This document shows, one piece after another, positions 44,881 through 53,572 of a stretch of 64,000 nucleotides of DNA. The notes below the pieces were generated by a model. That model made no database searches. It was not told the DNA's origin and was given only the letters and a program-made list of their open reading frames with translations. This stretch comes from Blastocatellia bacterium AA13 (GTDB lineage Bacteria > Acidobacteriota > Blastocatellia > UBA7656): the NCBI GenBank assembly GCA_003222245.1, contig QHVH01000010.1, forward strand, positions 1-64,000, in the 5' to 3' direction. A program made the translations under genes and the position numbers. Each line of letters starts with the position of its first letter. The stretch's first letter is position 1.

Positions 44881-47061
44881 TCATTCGATGACGAGATTAA
44901 GCCACGGATCGACCTTGACCGTTAGAGTATCCGGGATAAGAGTCGTGGAGCTGTATTCGGTTATTATTGCCGGGCCTTTGAAAGCCGCGCCCGTCGTTAG
45001 CTGATCACGAGCGAAAACCGGGCACGACACTTTTTTTCCGGAGAGGGTGACTTGCGCTAAGAACTCGGGACGGGGCTTGTATCTCTCGGCTGAACGAACC
45101 CGGCGGATCATGGGTTTCTGAGTGATTCCAGTCGCGCGCAGCTTCACGCTGACTATTTCGGCGGGACGAGCCTCATCCGCGTAGCCGAACCGCTCGCGGT
45201 GAGCTTCATGAAAAGCAGCGGCGAAACGCCGCCCCCACGGAATAGTAATTTCGAAGGACTGGCCTACATAACGCATGGCGATTGATCTCGCGGACCGCGT
45301 CTGATTGTCTATCGCGCGGTTTCCGCCGGTATTTCCGAAGCCTTCCATTGCGAGCTCCCTGGTTGCCTCACTCTCAAGCGCAGCGAATTCCTTTTCGAGT
45401 GTATGTTCCAGATCCGATGCATTGAGCCTGCGCAGCTTGATCATCACGGTGCGAGAGTAGTCTTTTACGACGTCTCCTAGGAGAACGCCGAGGGCCGAAA
45501 GAGTTCCGGGCGAAGCGGGCACGAGAACCCGAGGCGCCCGGAGCGCCGCGGCGAGCTCACATACATGAAGCCCGCCGGCGCCTCCAAAGCTCACCAGAGT
45601 AAACAATCTCGGATCTTGACCTCTTTCAATTGAGACCGCGCGAAGCGCCCGCTCCATGTTTGCGTTGGCCACCGCAACGACGCCGAGAGCCGCCTGCTCA
45701 GCGGAGATCTTTTTATGGCTGAAGGAGGACATTTTTTGGGCGAGCTCACTGAGGTAACGACGCGCGCGTTCCAGGTCGAGCTTCATCTCTCCCCCAAGAA
45801 GCGATGCGCCGGGCAGCCGGCCCAGAACAAGATTGGCGTCGGTTACCGTGACCTCCTCCCCCTTGCCATAGCAGGCGGGGCCCGGATCGGCGCCCGCGGA
45901 TTCGGGACCAACCCGCAACGCACCGGCTTCATCTACGCGAGCTATGGATCCCCCCCCCGCCCCCACCGTGTGAATGTCAATGACGGGAACTGCAACCGGC
46001 AAACCGGCTACTGTAGCTTCGTTGGTGGTGCTTGCATTTCCCCGGCACAGAGCCGCGTCGGTCGAGGTGCCTCCCATATCGAAAGTTATGATGTTGTCGA
46101 TGCCGGCGAGAGCAGAGACGCGCAATGCGCCTACGACACCGCCTGCCGGCCCCGAGAGAATCGCTCGCACGGGCTCGGCTGCCGCGGTTGAAGCTGACAC
46201 CGAACCTCCATTCGATTGCATGACCCTGAGAGTCCAGCCCTTGTCGGCGGATTTCCGTGAGCTTATCTCATTGCCGGCGTCGGACGATGTTCCGTCGATT
46301 CGCGCTTCCAGTCCTTCTTGAAGAGCGCCAAGATATTTCGACATCAGCGGGATGAGGTACGCGTTGATGACCACGGTCGACGTGCGTTCATACTCTCGAA
46401 ATTCGGGCAGAATTTGATGAGACAACGAGAGCGGTAGACCGGTCCGAGCAAGCACGCGCTCTATTTCAAGCTCGTGAGCCGGGTTGGCAAAAGAGAAGAG
46501 CAGGCAGACCGCGATTGATTCAACACGAGCTTCGACCAGTTGTTCAGCTATGGTCTCGAGTGAGCCGCCATCCAGTTTCTTGCTCACGGAGCCATCCGGA
46601 GCGATGCGCTCCGCGATCCCGAATCGAAGCTCCCTGGGAACAAGGGGCGGGTTGCGTTTAACAAGCAGATTGTAGATCTCGGGCCGCGCCTGCCGGCCTA
46701 TCTCGATTACGTCCTCGAATCCCTCGGTAGTCACCAGAGCGGTACGCGCGCCTTTACGTTGCAGCAGCGCGTTGGTAGCCACGGTCGTGCCGTGCACCAG
46801 CTCGACCCCGGAAACTTCGCCGTTGTTTCCTTTTCGGGGTGATGTCGATTGGGCTCCCGTATCCGAGAATGCACGAGCCACGCCCTCGAGAATAGCGTCA
46901 GCGGGGTTGGCGGGCGTGGAGGGCAGCTTGAATGAAAAGACCTTCCCGTCGTGCGCAACGACGAAGTCGGTAAACGTGCCTCCGGTGTCGATTCCTATTC
47001 GAAGATTGCGGATGGTTCTATTCCTTCCCGAATCGGTATGGGCTTTCACGGTCTTCGCCAA
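44881..47061 (-). CDS. Hydantoinase/oxoprolinase alpha-type subunit (HyuA)
   Basis: 726 residues of the ASKHA fold. LRIGIDTGGTFTDFVV opens the N-terminal domain; ELVHGTTVATNALLQRKGA, ITFDMGGTSTDAALCRG, VHTVGAGGGSIA-like (IHTVGAGGGSIARVD) and LVSFGGAGGLHVCELA follow. HyuA is the ATP-dependent ring-opening subunit that acts on N-methylhydantoin or 5-oxoproline together with HyuB. No hyuB is beside it in this window, though it usually is, so it may work alone as in the eukaryotic-like fused forms lacking a partner here, or its partner is elsewhere. The start is TTG behind a full AGGAGGTGA site. Confidence 0.9.
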   Translation of the reverse strand: MAKTVKAHTDSGRNRTIRNLRIGIDTGGTFTDFVVAHDGKVFSFKLPSTPANPADAILEGVARAFSDTGAQSTSPRKGNNGEVSGVELVHGTTVATNALLQRKGARTALVTTEGFEDVIEIGRQARPEIYNLLVKRNPPLVPRELRFGIAERIAPDGSVSKKLDGGSLETIAEQLVEARVESIAVCLLFSFANPAHELEIERVLARTGLPLSLSHQILPEFREYERTSTVVINAYLIPLMSKYLGALQEGLEARIDGTSSDAGNEISSRKSADKGWTLRVMQSNGGSVSASTAAAEPVRAILSGPAGGVVGALRVSALAGIDNIITFDMGGTSTDAALCRGNASTTNEATVAGLPVAVPVIDIHTVGAGGGSIARVDEAGALRVGPESAGADPGPACYGKGEEVTVTDANLVLGRLPGASLLGGEMKLDLERARRYLSELAQKMSSFSHKKISAEQAALGVVAVANANMERALRAVSIERGQDPRLFTLVSFGGAGGLHVCELAAALRAPRVLVPASPGTLSALGVLLGDVVKDYSRTVMIKLRRLNASDLEHTLEKEFAALESEATRELAMEGFGNTGGNRAIDNQTRSARSIAMRYVGQSFEITIPWGRRFAAAFHEAHRERFGYADEARPAEIVSVKLRATGITQKPMIRRVRSAERYKPRPEFLAQVTLSGKKVSCPVFARDQLTTGAAFKGPAIITEYSSTTLIPDTLTVKVDPWLNLVIE

Positions 47062-47794
47062 AAGCTCACCTCCTGTCGACGCAACCCTCGCTCAGAGATA
47101 TGGCGCGTATCGTTGAGAGGGGTTGGCAGCGATGCGGCAGGGACGCCTGCCCCTACTTGATTTGCGGAATCACTGTGAAACGGCGCCTCGTCTTACCCTC
47201 TAACTTACTTCAAGCCTTTGAAATTCCCATCAGCTCACAACTGCAAGCGGGATGATCTTTGAATCATCAATACATCGGCGAGCGGTAATCCATCCGCGAG
47301 CCGCTGTGTTCGCGAGCCTCCGGTATTTCAAAAACCGGCGCCGCAACGCTGCTGTCGGCCCCCGCCGACCTCAGCTACGGCGACTCCGCTGCAGTGGAAG
47401 AGGGTCAGGAACATGCGAGGCGACATCATACCGTCCGGCTCTTCAGAAGACCAGCAAGGCAGTAACGGCCGTCTGGTGTATGGCGAGCTCAGGGTCTCGG
47501 CCAGCCGATGGAGACAGATGCAGCGGAGACACATCCAGGTCACAGAGCTCGGCCTATGGTTAGGCTGCGGTTGTATACATGAATAGATGATGGCGAATGC
47601 TTCGTTCCGCGCAGCCGTTGGGCCGACTCGTCTTGCGCCCTTGACCTTAATTTATCGGAGCGAAAATAGTCATCGGGTTAATGCGGATCGGCTCTCCAAA
47701 GAACGATGTCTTTTGAAGGGAAAGATCGCTGCGGTCGAATCCTTGTAAAGAATGACGCACTGAATTAGCATTCAATGGTATGCTGGAGGGCAAT
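47062..47794. other. Long intergenic region, unassigned
   Basis: 733 bp between divergent genes. Frames at 47252-47563 (plus) and 47328-47543 (minus) overlap each other and neither has a ribosome site or a familiar motif; the DNA has an eroded-gene look. A GGTCGAATCC near 47727 resembles a tRNA T-loop but no cloverleaf can be drawn. The last 60 bp carry the antitoxin promoter region: TTGTAA, 17 bp, TAGCAT, and a small AGCAT/ATGCT inverted repeat (47767-47771, 47780-47784) that overlaps the ribosome site. Confidence 0.4.
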
Positions 47795-48082
47795 ATGATA
47801 AATCTGGACGATATTCAGTCTTTGACGGATTTCAAACGCAATACGGCTAAGTACCTCAAAAAAATGAAAAGGAGCAAGGGCCCAGTCGTGTTGACGGTGA
47901 ACGGACGAGCGGAGATCGTTGTGCAAGACGCGAAAGCTTATCAAGAGATGCTCGAACGTGTTGAAAGAGCGGAAACGGCGGCTGCTCTCAGGCAAGGCAT
48001 AAACGAGTTTGAAAGAGGCGAAGGACGGCCGGCGCGAGAGGCGCTAGAGAGGCTTCGGCGCAAGCATGGCATATCGCGTTGA
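47795..48082 (+). CDS. Phd/YefM-type antitoxin
   Basis: 95 residues from ATG 47795, which has GGAGGG 6 nt upstream (an ATG at 47780 adds five residues without such a site). The N-terminal DNA-binding fold shows LDDIQSLTDFKRNTAKYLKKM and GPVVLTVNGRAEIVVQDAKAYQEML, standard for the Phd/YefM family; the C-terminal helix (RQGINEFERGEGRPAREALERLRRKHG) should wrap the toxin. It overlaps the toxin start by 17 bp. Since the toxin frame is cut short, this antitoxin may be an orphan. Confidence 0.92.
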   Translation: MINLDDIQSLTDFKRNTAKYLKKMKRSKGPVVLTVNGRAEIVVQDAKAYQEMLERVERAETAAALRQGINEFERGEGRPAREALERLRRKHGISR

Positions 48083-48236
48083 TATCTCGCCGTCCGCTCT
48101 ACAAGATGCCGAAGATGCGTATCTTTGGATCAAGAGACGCAATCCCAGCCGGGCAGGGGCCTGGTATGAAGGATTGCTTGATGCTATCTATGGGCTGGAA
48201 CAGTTCCCAACCCGTTGTCCTCCGGCTATTTTATAG
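48066..48236 (+). pseudogene. Truncated ParE/RelE-type toxin
   Basis: A 56-codon frame starting at ATG 48066 inside the end of the antitoxin gene: MAYRVDISPSALQDAEDAYL, then WIKRRNPSRAGAWYEGLL and LEQFPTRCP. This is the first half of a ParE/RelE-superfamily toxin, which usually runs to 90-110 residues. The last codons (A-I-L-stop) come from the end block of dispersed repeat family A, which begins at 48224. The C-terminal half with the strands and the catalytic or gyrase-binding tail is missing and is not found downstream. It was too short for an ordinary frame cutoff. Likely inactive. Confidence 0.8.
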
Positions 48237-48253
48237 TCGGCCTTTCAGGCCTA
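48224..48253. repeat. Dispersed repeat family A, end block (copy 3)
   Basis: GGCTATTTTATAGTCGGCC followed by TTTCAGGCCTA, nearly identical to the end block of the copy at 7159-7188. It provides the premature stop of the ParE-like toxin and contains the GGCCTTTCAGGCC palindrome. Confidence 0.75.
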
Positions 48254-48294
48254 CATACCGACAAAGCCGTCGCTCCCAACGACGTCCAAACTTC

Positions 48295-48326
48295 AGGGCC
48301 CGCTCATCGACGGATAAGCGGGCCCT
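48295..48326. terminator. Bidirectional hairpin between toxin remnant and glnA
   Basis: Perfect 10-bp arms AGGGCCCGCT (48295-48304) and AGCGGGCCCT (48317-48326) around a 12-nt loop, 22 bp past the glnA stop codon on the minus strand and 58 bp past the toxin remnant. No T-run on either side, but position and stability fit a terminator. Confidence 0.6.
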
Positions 48327-48347
48327 CAGCTCTATCAAAGCGACGTC

Positions 48348-49757
48348 TTACACGTCGTAGTACATGGAAAACTCGAGAGGGTGGGGTCTCATCCGCACCG
48401 GGTTAATCTCTCGCTCCCGTTTATACTCGATCCAACGGCGAATGAACGCTTCCGTGAACACATCGCCTTTTAACAGAAAAGAGTGGTCGGCTTCGAGCGC
48501 GGCAAGCGATGCATCGAGAGATCCGGGAAGACTCGGCACCTCCGCCAACTCCTCCGGCGGGAGATCATAGATGTCCTTGTCAAGCGGACTGCCCGGATCA
48601 AGTCGATTTTGGATGCCGTCGAGACCGGCCATCAGCATAGCTGAAAACGTGATATAGGGATTGCAGGAGGGGTCCGGGAACCTCACTTCGAGCCGCTTCG
48701 CTTTAGGGCTCGGCGAATATGTCGGAATACGAACCGCCGCCGATCGATTGCGCTGCGAGTAGGCGAGGTTGACCGGCGCTTCGAATCCCGGCACCAGCCG
48801 TTTGTAGCTATTGGTCGTCGGCGCCGCGAACGCCGCTATGGCAGGCGCGTGTTTCAATATGCCGCCGATGTAGTGCAACGCTGTTTCGGAGAGGTTCGCG
48901 TAGCCGTCCCCATAGAAGAGAGGCTTTTCGCCTTTCCACAGCGACTGATGGCAGTGCATCCCGTTGCCGTTATCGCCAAAGAGCGGCTTGGGCATGAATG
49001 TAGCGCTCTTGCCGTGGCGGATAGCAGTGTTCTTGACCGTGTACTTGAAAATCATCAGATTGTCGGCAGTTCCGAGCATGGTCGCGAACCTGAAGTCGAT
49101 CTCGCACTGGCCGCCGGTCGCGACTTCGTGATGATGGAACTCGACCGAAAGGCCGGCTTGCTTCAGGAGCGATGTAATTTCCGATCTCAAGTCGTGCGTT
49201 GAATCGAGCGGAGGCAGCGGTACGTAGCCTTCTTTGTGTCGAATGTGATATCCGGAATTCTCTTTGTCCAACCCGGTGTTCCACGCAGCTTCGCGGCTAT
49301 CGACGGTGAATCCGCACGAGTGATTCTCGTTGTGGAACTTCACGTTATCGAAAACGAAGAACTCGGCTTCGGGGCCGAAATAGACCGTGTCCGCGATACC
49401 GGTGAATTTGAGATAGCTCTCGGCGCGTTTGGCCAGTGCTCGCGGATCGAGCCAGTACGGTTCCTTGGTTCCCGGCTCGACCGCATCGGCCACGAGGCAA
49501 ATCGTCCTTTGCTGCATAAATGGATCCATCCAATATCGGCCCGGGTCGAGCATGAGCAACATGTCGCTTTCGTTTATGGCGGCCCAACCGCGAAGGCTGC
49601 TTGCATCGAAGCCAACGCCCGCTTCGAAGGTGTCTTCGGACAGCTCTTCAATGGGAATGGTCACGTGGTGCCACGCGCCCAACAGATCGGCAAACCTGAT
49701 ATCGACAAACTCCGCCTTCTCTTCCTGCGCAAACTTGAGTACCGTCTTAGGGTTCAT
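48348..49757 (-). CDS. glnA: Glutamine synthetase, type I
   Basis: 469 residues, the full length of GlnA. It joins ammonia to glutamate with ATP, the main entry of ammonium. The beta-grasp start ([19 protein letters not shown]), the catalytic [14 protein letters not shown], the [10 protein letters not shown] and [17 protein letters not shown] motifs and the [10 protein letters not shown] segment are all present. The IYDLPPEE loop has the tyrosine that GlnE adenylylates in type I-beta enzymes. The start has AGGAGG 4 nt before ATG. A near-consensus sigma-54 promoter lies 147 bp upstream and a NifA-like activator gene precedes it on the same strand, so nitrogen control through sigma-54 is probable. 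Confidence 0.97.
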   Translation of the reverse strand: MNPKTVLKFAQEEKAEFVDIRFADLLGAWHHVTIPIEELSEDTFEAGVGFDASSLRGWAAINESDMLLMLDPGRYWMDPFMQQRTICLVADAVEPGTKEPYWLDPRALAKRAESYLKFTGIADTVYFGPEAEFFVFDNVKFHNENHSCGFTVDSREAAWNTGLDKENSGYHIRHKEGYVPLPPLDSTHDLRSEITSLLKQAGLSVEFHHHEVATGGQCEIDFRFATMLGTADNLMIFKYTVKNTAIRHGKSATFMPKPLFGDNGNGMHCHQSLWKGEKPLFYGDGYANLSETALHYIGGILKHAPAIAAFAAPTTNSYKRLVPGFEAPVNLAYSQRNRSAAVRIPTYSPSPKAKRLEVRFPDPSCNPYITFSAMLMAGLDGIQNRLDPGSPLDKDIYDLPPEELAEVPSLPGSLDASLAALEADHSFLLKGDVFTEAFIRRWIEYKREREINPVRMRPHPLEFSMYYDV

Positions 49758-49903
49758 CGTTCCTCCTGGTAAGAATTAGCTCCTGATTTTTTGGGAATTG
49801 TTTTTGCCGGCCAATTCAGTCAAATTCAATCGCCTCGCGCCGGTCTCTTCTCCTGCTTCAAAGTCAGCATCGTCGTCCGCCGAGCGAATAGTCGATGCGG
49901 AAG

Positions 49904-49919
49904 AGCAAGGACCGTTCCA
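49904..49919 (-). promoter_or_regulatory. Sigma-54 promoter of glnA
   Basis: Read on the minus strand the site is TGGAACGGTCCTTGCT. It matches the TGGCACG-N4-TTGCW consensus at every fixed position except one (A for C), with the GG and GC doublets at correct spacing. It faces glnA; transcription should begin about 12 bp beyond the GC doublet, giving a leader of about 135 nt. Confidence 0.8.
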
Positions 49920-50006
49920 AGCCTCTATTACTTCGAGCAATGTCGGATTCGCTCCACAATTTGAAGGTTTAGCATCCTGCCGATAAGTTTCGCCAAATCT
50001 CTAAAG

Positions 50007-50020
50007 CTACAACTTTGTAG
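50007..50020. promoter_or_regulatory. 14-bp dyad, candidate enhancer site 1 for glnA
   Basis: CTACAACTTTGTAG, a perfect 6-bp inverted repeat with a 2-bp centre. It lies about 90 bp upstream of the -24 element of the sigma-54 promoter, in the usual enhancer range for sigma-54 activators. Confidence 0.65.
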
Positions 50021-50037
50021 GTATGAAGGATGGGAGG

Positions 50038-50051
50038 GTACAAGATTGTAG
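50038..50051. promoter_or_regulatory. 14-bp dyad, candidate enhancer site 2 for glnA
   Basis: GTACAAGATTGTAG, an inverted repeat of TACAA and TTGTA. It starts 31 bp from the first dyad, about three helical turns, so both would be on the same face of the DNA. Confidence 0.65.
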
Positions 50052-50067
50052 TCTTGCCGCACTCGGC

Positions 50068-51600
50068 CTACCGGCGGAATCGCGTGGCGTCGACTCCGTG
50101 GCTTCTGATCTTGTAGTTTATTATGCGCTCGGTGGTTTGGAGGAGCTTGGCGGCCTTCACGCAATTTCCGCGAGTCGTTTTGAGCGCATCCTGGATGAGA
50201 TCCTTTTCGTAGGCATCGACGGCTTCCTTCAGCGAAGCGCTCATAGTCGTGCCCGACGCTTCGGCGGTCTGGAGAGTGGGCGGCAAGTGATGGCTATGTA
50301 CGACGTTGCCGTCACAGACCAGCACGGCCCTCTCGATGGTGTTTTCCAGCTCTCTAACATTGCCCGGCCAGTGATAACTCATCAGCATATCTATCGCTGG
50401 AGTTGATATTCGTCTGATCTTCTTGCCGTGTTCGAGCGCGTATTTCTCAAGGAAATGATCGGCGAGCAGCATCACATCGGGCTTTCGCTCGCTGAGTCGC
50501 GGTACGAAGATGGAGAAAACGTTGAGTCGATAGTAAAGGTCCTCGCGGAATGAGCCGTCGGCTATGGCTTTTTCGAGGTCCTTGTTAGTAGCCGCGATCA
50601 GGCGAACATTGGCGCGTATGGTCTCGGCGCCGCCGAGCCTCTCGAACTCCCGTTCCTGAATCACCCTCAGAAGCTTGATCTGAGTAGCCGGATTCAGGTC
50701 GCCTACTTCGTCGAGAAAGAGGGTGCCGCCTTCAGCCATCTCGAAGCGGCCCTTCTTTCGGGACTGGGCTCCCGTGAATGCGCCCTTTTCATATCCAAAG
50801 AGCTCGGATTCGATGAGAGTTTCGGGAAGCGCCGCACAGCTAATTTTGATGAAAGGCTTCTTAGCCCTGGGAGAGCTGTAGTGAATCGCGTTGGCAATTA
50901 ATTCCTTTCCGGTTCCGGACTCGCCCCTGATTAACACCGTGGTATTGGTTCGCGCGACCTGGGCTACCTGCTCGTACACGAGCCGCATCGGGCCGCTGTT
51001 GCCGATGATGTTCGAGAAGTCATATCGCTCTTTCAGCTCCTGTCGAAGATGAATATTTTCATCCAGCAGCCGCCGGCGCTCGGCTTCGACAAGCCTGTGT
51101 ACCTTGAGCGCGTGAGCAATCATCGAGGCGATGACCCGAAGAAATCTCACCGTTCGATCATAATCGCGGTCTCTCTTGAACCGCAGATCGACGCTAAGCG
51201 CGCCGACGGGTTTGCGATTGAGGATGATCGGCACGCATACGAAGGAAAGCTCTCTCGTCGAAGCGTCGGCTCTGGAAGCCGTGCGGTTCAGGAGCGGTTC
51301 ACGGCTCACTTGGGGCACCACTACCTGCTTTCCGCTTTCGATCACGCGTCCGGTGATGCCTTCGCCCAGACGGGAGCGAGCCCGATGACCGTCGGTCGTA
51401 AGGCCGCTCGCCGCTTCGACGTATAGTTCCTTGGTTTCTTCATTCAGAAGGGTGACCGCGCCGCGGACAACATCGTGATGGGCCTCGAGTATTTCAAGAG
51501 CCCGGTGCAGAGCGGCCTTTAAATTGAGCGTGCCGGAAAGCGCCTGACTCACTTCAACGAGAGTTGTAAGCTTTCTGATTTCGCCGGTTTGATCCGCCAC
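50068..51600 (-). CDS. NifA-like sigma-54-dependent activator (GAF - AAA+ - Fis HTH)
   Basis: 510 residues. The GAF domain spans 20-170 with [24 protein letters not shown], the NifA-type pattern. The AAA+ domain has Walker A GESGTGKE (226-233), the sigma-54 contact loop GAFTGA (273-278), Walker [13 protein letters not shown] and the arginine-finger region [11 protein letters not shown]. The C-terminus is a Fis-type helix-turn-helix ([20 protein letters not shown]). All parts needed for opening sigma-54 promoters are intact. It is upstream of glnA on the same strand, and matching dyads stand before glnA and before its own start, so it probably controls both. No nif genes are in the window, so ammonium assimilation is the more likely target than nitrogen fixation. 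Confidence 0.93.
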   Translation of the reverse strand: MADQTGEIRKLTTLVEVSQALSGTLNLKAALHRALEILEAHHDVVRGAVTLLNEETKELYVEAASGLTTDGHRARSRLGEGITGRVIESGKQVVVPQVSREPLLNRTASRADASTRELSFVCVPIILNRKPVGALSVDLRFKRDRDYDRTVRFLRVIASMIAHALKVHRLVEAERRRLLDENIHLRQELKERYDFSNIIGNSGPMRLVYEQVAQVARTNTTVLIRGESGTGKELIANAIHYSSPRAKKPFIKISCAALPETLIESELFGYEKGAFTGAQSRKKGRFEMAEGGTLFLDEVGDLNPATQIKLLRVIQEREFERLGGAETIRANVRLIAATNKDLEKAIADGSFREDLYYRLNVFSIFVPRLSERKPDVMLLADHFLEKYALEHGKKIRRISTPAIDMLMSYHWPGNVRELENTIERAVLVCDGNVVHSHHLPPTLQTAEASGTTMSASLKEAVDAYEKDLIQDALKTTRGNCVKAAKLLQTTERIINYKIRSHGVDATRFRR

Positions 51601-51610
51601 TTTGTCTCCA

Positions 51611-51624
51611 CTACATCATTGTAG
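51611..51624. promoter_or_regulatory. 14-bp dyad upstream of the activator gene, site 1
   Basis: CTACATCATTGTAG, the same dyad as before glnA, 10 bp upstream of the activator's start codon (at 51600). The position would fit autoregulation. Confidence 0.6.
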
Positions 51625-51640
51625 CCAAATAGCTATTGAG

Positions 51641-51654
51641 CGACAGAATTGTAG
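51641..51654. promoter_or_regulatory. 14-bp dyad upstream of the activator gene, site 2
   Basis: CGACAGAATTGTAG, a weaker left arm but a perfect TTGTAG right arm. It starts 30 bp from site 1, the same spacing as the pair before glnA (31 bp). Confidence 0.55.
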
Positions 51655-51816
51655 GATAGGGTTCGGCGCCGGCGTCAAGCGCTATTGATGGTTTGTGCTC
51701 AGCTCGACTCGGTTTAAGCAGGGCCTCCAGTCAGGACAACCCGGTTCGTTTGACTTCACATGAGGCCGTCGCTAGAGTTTTCCGCTTATTATTTCAGATT
51801 AAAATTCGGAGCGATG

Positions 51817-52407
51817 ATGGCAATAAAGTCCGATGTTTGGATAAAGAGGATGTGCCTGGAGGAGGGCCTGATCGAGCCTTTCGAATCCACGCTGGTTCGC
51901 GCGGTTGATGATCGCCGCATTATAAGCTGCGGATTGTCGAGCTATGGATACGACTGTAGGCTGGCGCGCGACGAATTTAAAGTATTCTCTCCCGTCACCG
52001 GAACCGAGATCGATCCCAAGAACTTCGATCCGAACAGCCTGCTGGCCGTACCTTTGCGGAAAGCCGCCGACGGCTCCGACTACTGGCTTCTGCCGCCGCA
52101 TTCGTATGCGCTTGGAGTCACGATCGAGCGGTTCAATATGCCGCGAAGGGTGACCGCACTCGCGATAGGAAAATCCACCTATGCGAGGTGTGGTCTTATC
52201 GCCAACACAACGCCGTTGGAGGCGAATTGGCGCGGACGCCTGGTCGTCGAGCTCTACAATGCCGCGAACCTCCCGGTTCGGCTATATGCGGAAGAGGGGT
52301 TTATACAGATACTCTTTTTCGAGTCCGATGAGGATTGCGAAACCAGTTACAGCGACCGCGGCGGAAAGTATCAGGATCAAGCCGGCTTGACTCTCGCGAA
52401 GTTGTAA
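51817..52407 (+). CDS. dcd: dCTP deaminase
   Basis: 196 residues from ATG 51817 (GGAG upstream; ATG 51814 is also possible and the frame is open to 51760). It deaminates dCTP to dUTP for thymidylate synthesis. The sequence begins MAIKSDVWIKRM, then SCGLSSYGYDCRLARDEFKV, the GKSTYARCGLIANTTPLEA active-site stretch, the catalytic glutamate in LVVELYN, and SYSDRGGKYQDQAG at the end. The length is normal. It is divergent from the activator gene, 216 bp apart. Confidence 0.95.
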   Translation: MAIKSDVWIKRMCLEEGLIEPFESTLVRAVDDRRIISCGLSSYGYDCRLARDEFKVFSPVTGTEIDPKNFDPNSLLAVPLRKAADGSDYWLLPPHSYALGVTIERFNMPRRVTALAIGKSTYARCGLIANTTPLEANWRGRLVVELYNAANLPVRLYAEEGFIQILFFESDEDCETSYSDRGGKYQDQAGLTLAKL

Positions 52408-52470
52408 ATAACTAATCGCGATCCGATTTGCTATGCCGACCCGTCTCAGGACCGTGATAGAATTCGAGCT

Positions 52471-52749
52471 ATGAAAGCAATATGGCATGACGCAGTCCTG
52501 GCTGAGAGCGACGATACAATCGTCGTGGAAGGCAATAACTATTTTCCGCCTGACTCAATAAAGCGGGAGTACTTCAAGGACAGCTCAACGCATACGATTT
52601 GTCCCTGGAAGGGCGAGGCGAGCTACTACGAAATAACGGTCGGCGATGCCGTGAACAAGGACGCCGCCTGGTATTATCCCGATCCTAAAGAAGCCGCGAA
52701 GGAGATCAAGAACTACGTGGCGTTCTGGAAGGGCGTAGAAGTCAAGTAA
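52471..52749 (+). CDS. DUF427 domain protein
   Basis: 92 residues: MKAIWHDAVLAESDDTIVVE, NNYFPPDSIKREYF, THTICPWKGEASYYEI and DAAWYYPDPKEAAKEIKNYV, the full DUF427 pattern. This is a small beta-rich family of unknown function; the conserved Cys-Pro-Trp-Lys-Gly stretch is its hallmark. The length equals that of the complete domain. It begins 63 bp after dcd on the same strand, possibly one transcript. Confidence 0.93.
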   Translation: MKAIWHDAVLAESDDTIVVEGNNYFPPDSIKREYFKDSSTHTICPWKGEASYYEITVGDAVNKDAAWYYPDPKEAAKEIKNYVAFWKGVEVK

Positions 52750-52839
52750 TCCCGATTCTGTTCCAGTAATCCGGCAGACTATCATCGGGCGGCCGCAACG
52801 GCTTGCCCATTTACCAAAACTATATACAGGAGGAACTCG

Positions 52840-53319
52840 ATGCTTACCCAGGAAGAGCGGCAAGCAAAAGCCGAGATGATAAGGCAGCTTCCGTCGCAGC
52901 TCGAGCACGAGGTCAACGGACTCAATGACGAGCAACTCGATACTCCCTATCGCGATGGCGGCTGGACGGTCAGACAGGTAGTTCACCACCTTGCCGATTC
53001 CCATATGAACGCATTCATACGAATGAAGCTTGTTTTGACCGAGGATCATCCAACGTTGCGGCCATACCTTCAGGATGAATGGGCCAAGTTACCGGACACC
53101 GCGAAGCTGCCAATCGCCAGCTCTCTTACTATCATCGAGGGATTGCACGCGCGTTGGTCGGATCTACTGAAGAACGTAGGAGAGTCGGAATGGCGGCGGG
53201 GGGCATTGCATCCGGAAGCGGGTGAAATGACGCTGGATGACTTACTCAGGACTTACGCAGGGCACGGAGTGACGCACTTAGGTCAGATTACAGCGCTCAA
53301 GAAATCGAAAGGCTGGTAG
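52840..53319 (+). CDS. DinB/YfiT-family putative metal-dependent transferase
   Basis: 159 residues of the DinB four-helix fold. QLDTPYRDGGWTVRQVVHHLADSHMNAF carries the first His ligand, and DLLRTYAGHGVTHLGQITALK the other two, matching YfiT/BstA (bacillithiol transferase-like) proteins. Bacillithiol is known in some Gram-negatives outside Firmicutes, so a thiol-transfer role is possible, but simple hydrolase activity cannot be excluded. Strong AGGAGG before ATG. The N-terminus is about ten residues shorter than in classical YfiT. Confidence 0.9.
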   Translation: MLTQEERQAKAEMIRQLPSQLEHEVNGLNDEQLDTPYRDGGWTVRQVVHHLADSHMNAFIRMKLVLTEDHPTLRPYLQDEWAKLPDTAKLPIASSLTIIEGLHARWSDLLKNVGESEWRRGALHPEAGEMTLDDLLRTYAGHGVTHLGQITALKKSKGW

Positions 53320-53359
53320 GAGTGTTGAGGCGAAGCCGCGTGAGGTCAATACAAGGGCT

Positions 53360-53572
53360 TTAATCTGAAAAGTCCACGGCGATTTTTCTTGCGAGCTTGT
53401 CGCGATCGTCGCGCCGCCGAATTTTTCGCCGCCGATTGCTTCCGTCCGTATCCACCCAGGTCACGCCGTCGATGACGATCAAGGTATCAACGAGGTAGCG
53501 CATGGAGCGGCGCCGCTCTTCTTTGCGGCGTTCGCTCCGTTGTCTTCTGTCGGTCCCATCCCAGGATTCCAT
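53360..53572 (-). CDS. Small highly charged hypothetical protein
   Basis: 70 residues, with an Arg/Glu-rich first half (GTDRRQRSERRKEERRRS), a short hydrophobic core (RYLVDTLIVIDGVTWVD) and an Arg-rich second half (NRRRKIRRRDDRDK). The net charge is strongly positive, so binding of nucleic acid is conceivable. No family recognised. A small protein before the coiled-coil gene's end on the same strand. Confidence 0.5.
   Translation of the reverse strand: MESWDGTDRRQRSERRKEERRRSMRYLVDTLIVIDGVTWVDTDGSNRRRKIRRRDDRDKLARKIAVDFSD

Larger units (their letters stand above)
49758..50067. other. glnA control region
   Basis: 310 bp between the activator gene and glnA. It contains the sigma-54 promoter (49904-49919) and two 14-bp dyads (50007-50020 and 50038-50051). 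The 147-bp leader between promoter and ATG has no obvious riboswitch or small frame. Confidence 0.6.

Noticed and set aside
45945-45965. Run of eight C followed by more C in hyuA, a possible slippage site
   Set aside because: It encodes the conserved GAGGGS loop of the family and the frame is intact, so the run is explained by protein constraint.
47252-47563. 103-codon plus-strand frame between hyuA and the antitoxin
   Set aside because: Low-complexity Arg/Ser-rich product, overlaps an equally poor minus-strand frame, no start signal.
47720-47745. GGTCGAATCC resembling a tRNA T-loop
   Set aside because: No acceptor, D or anticodon stem can be paired around it.
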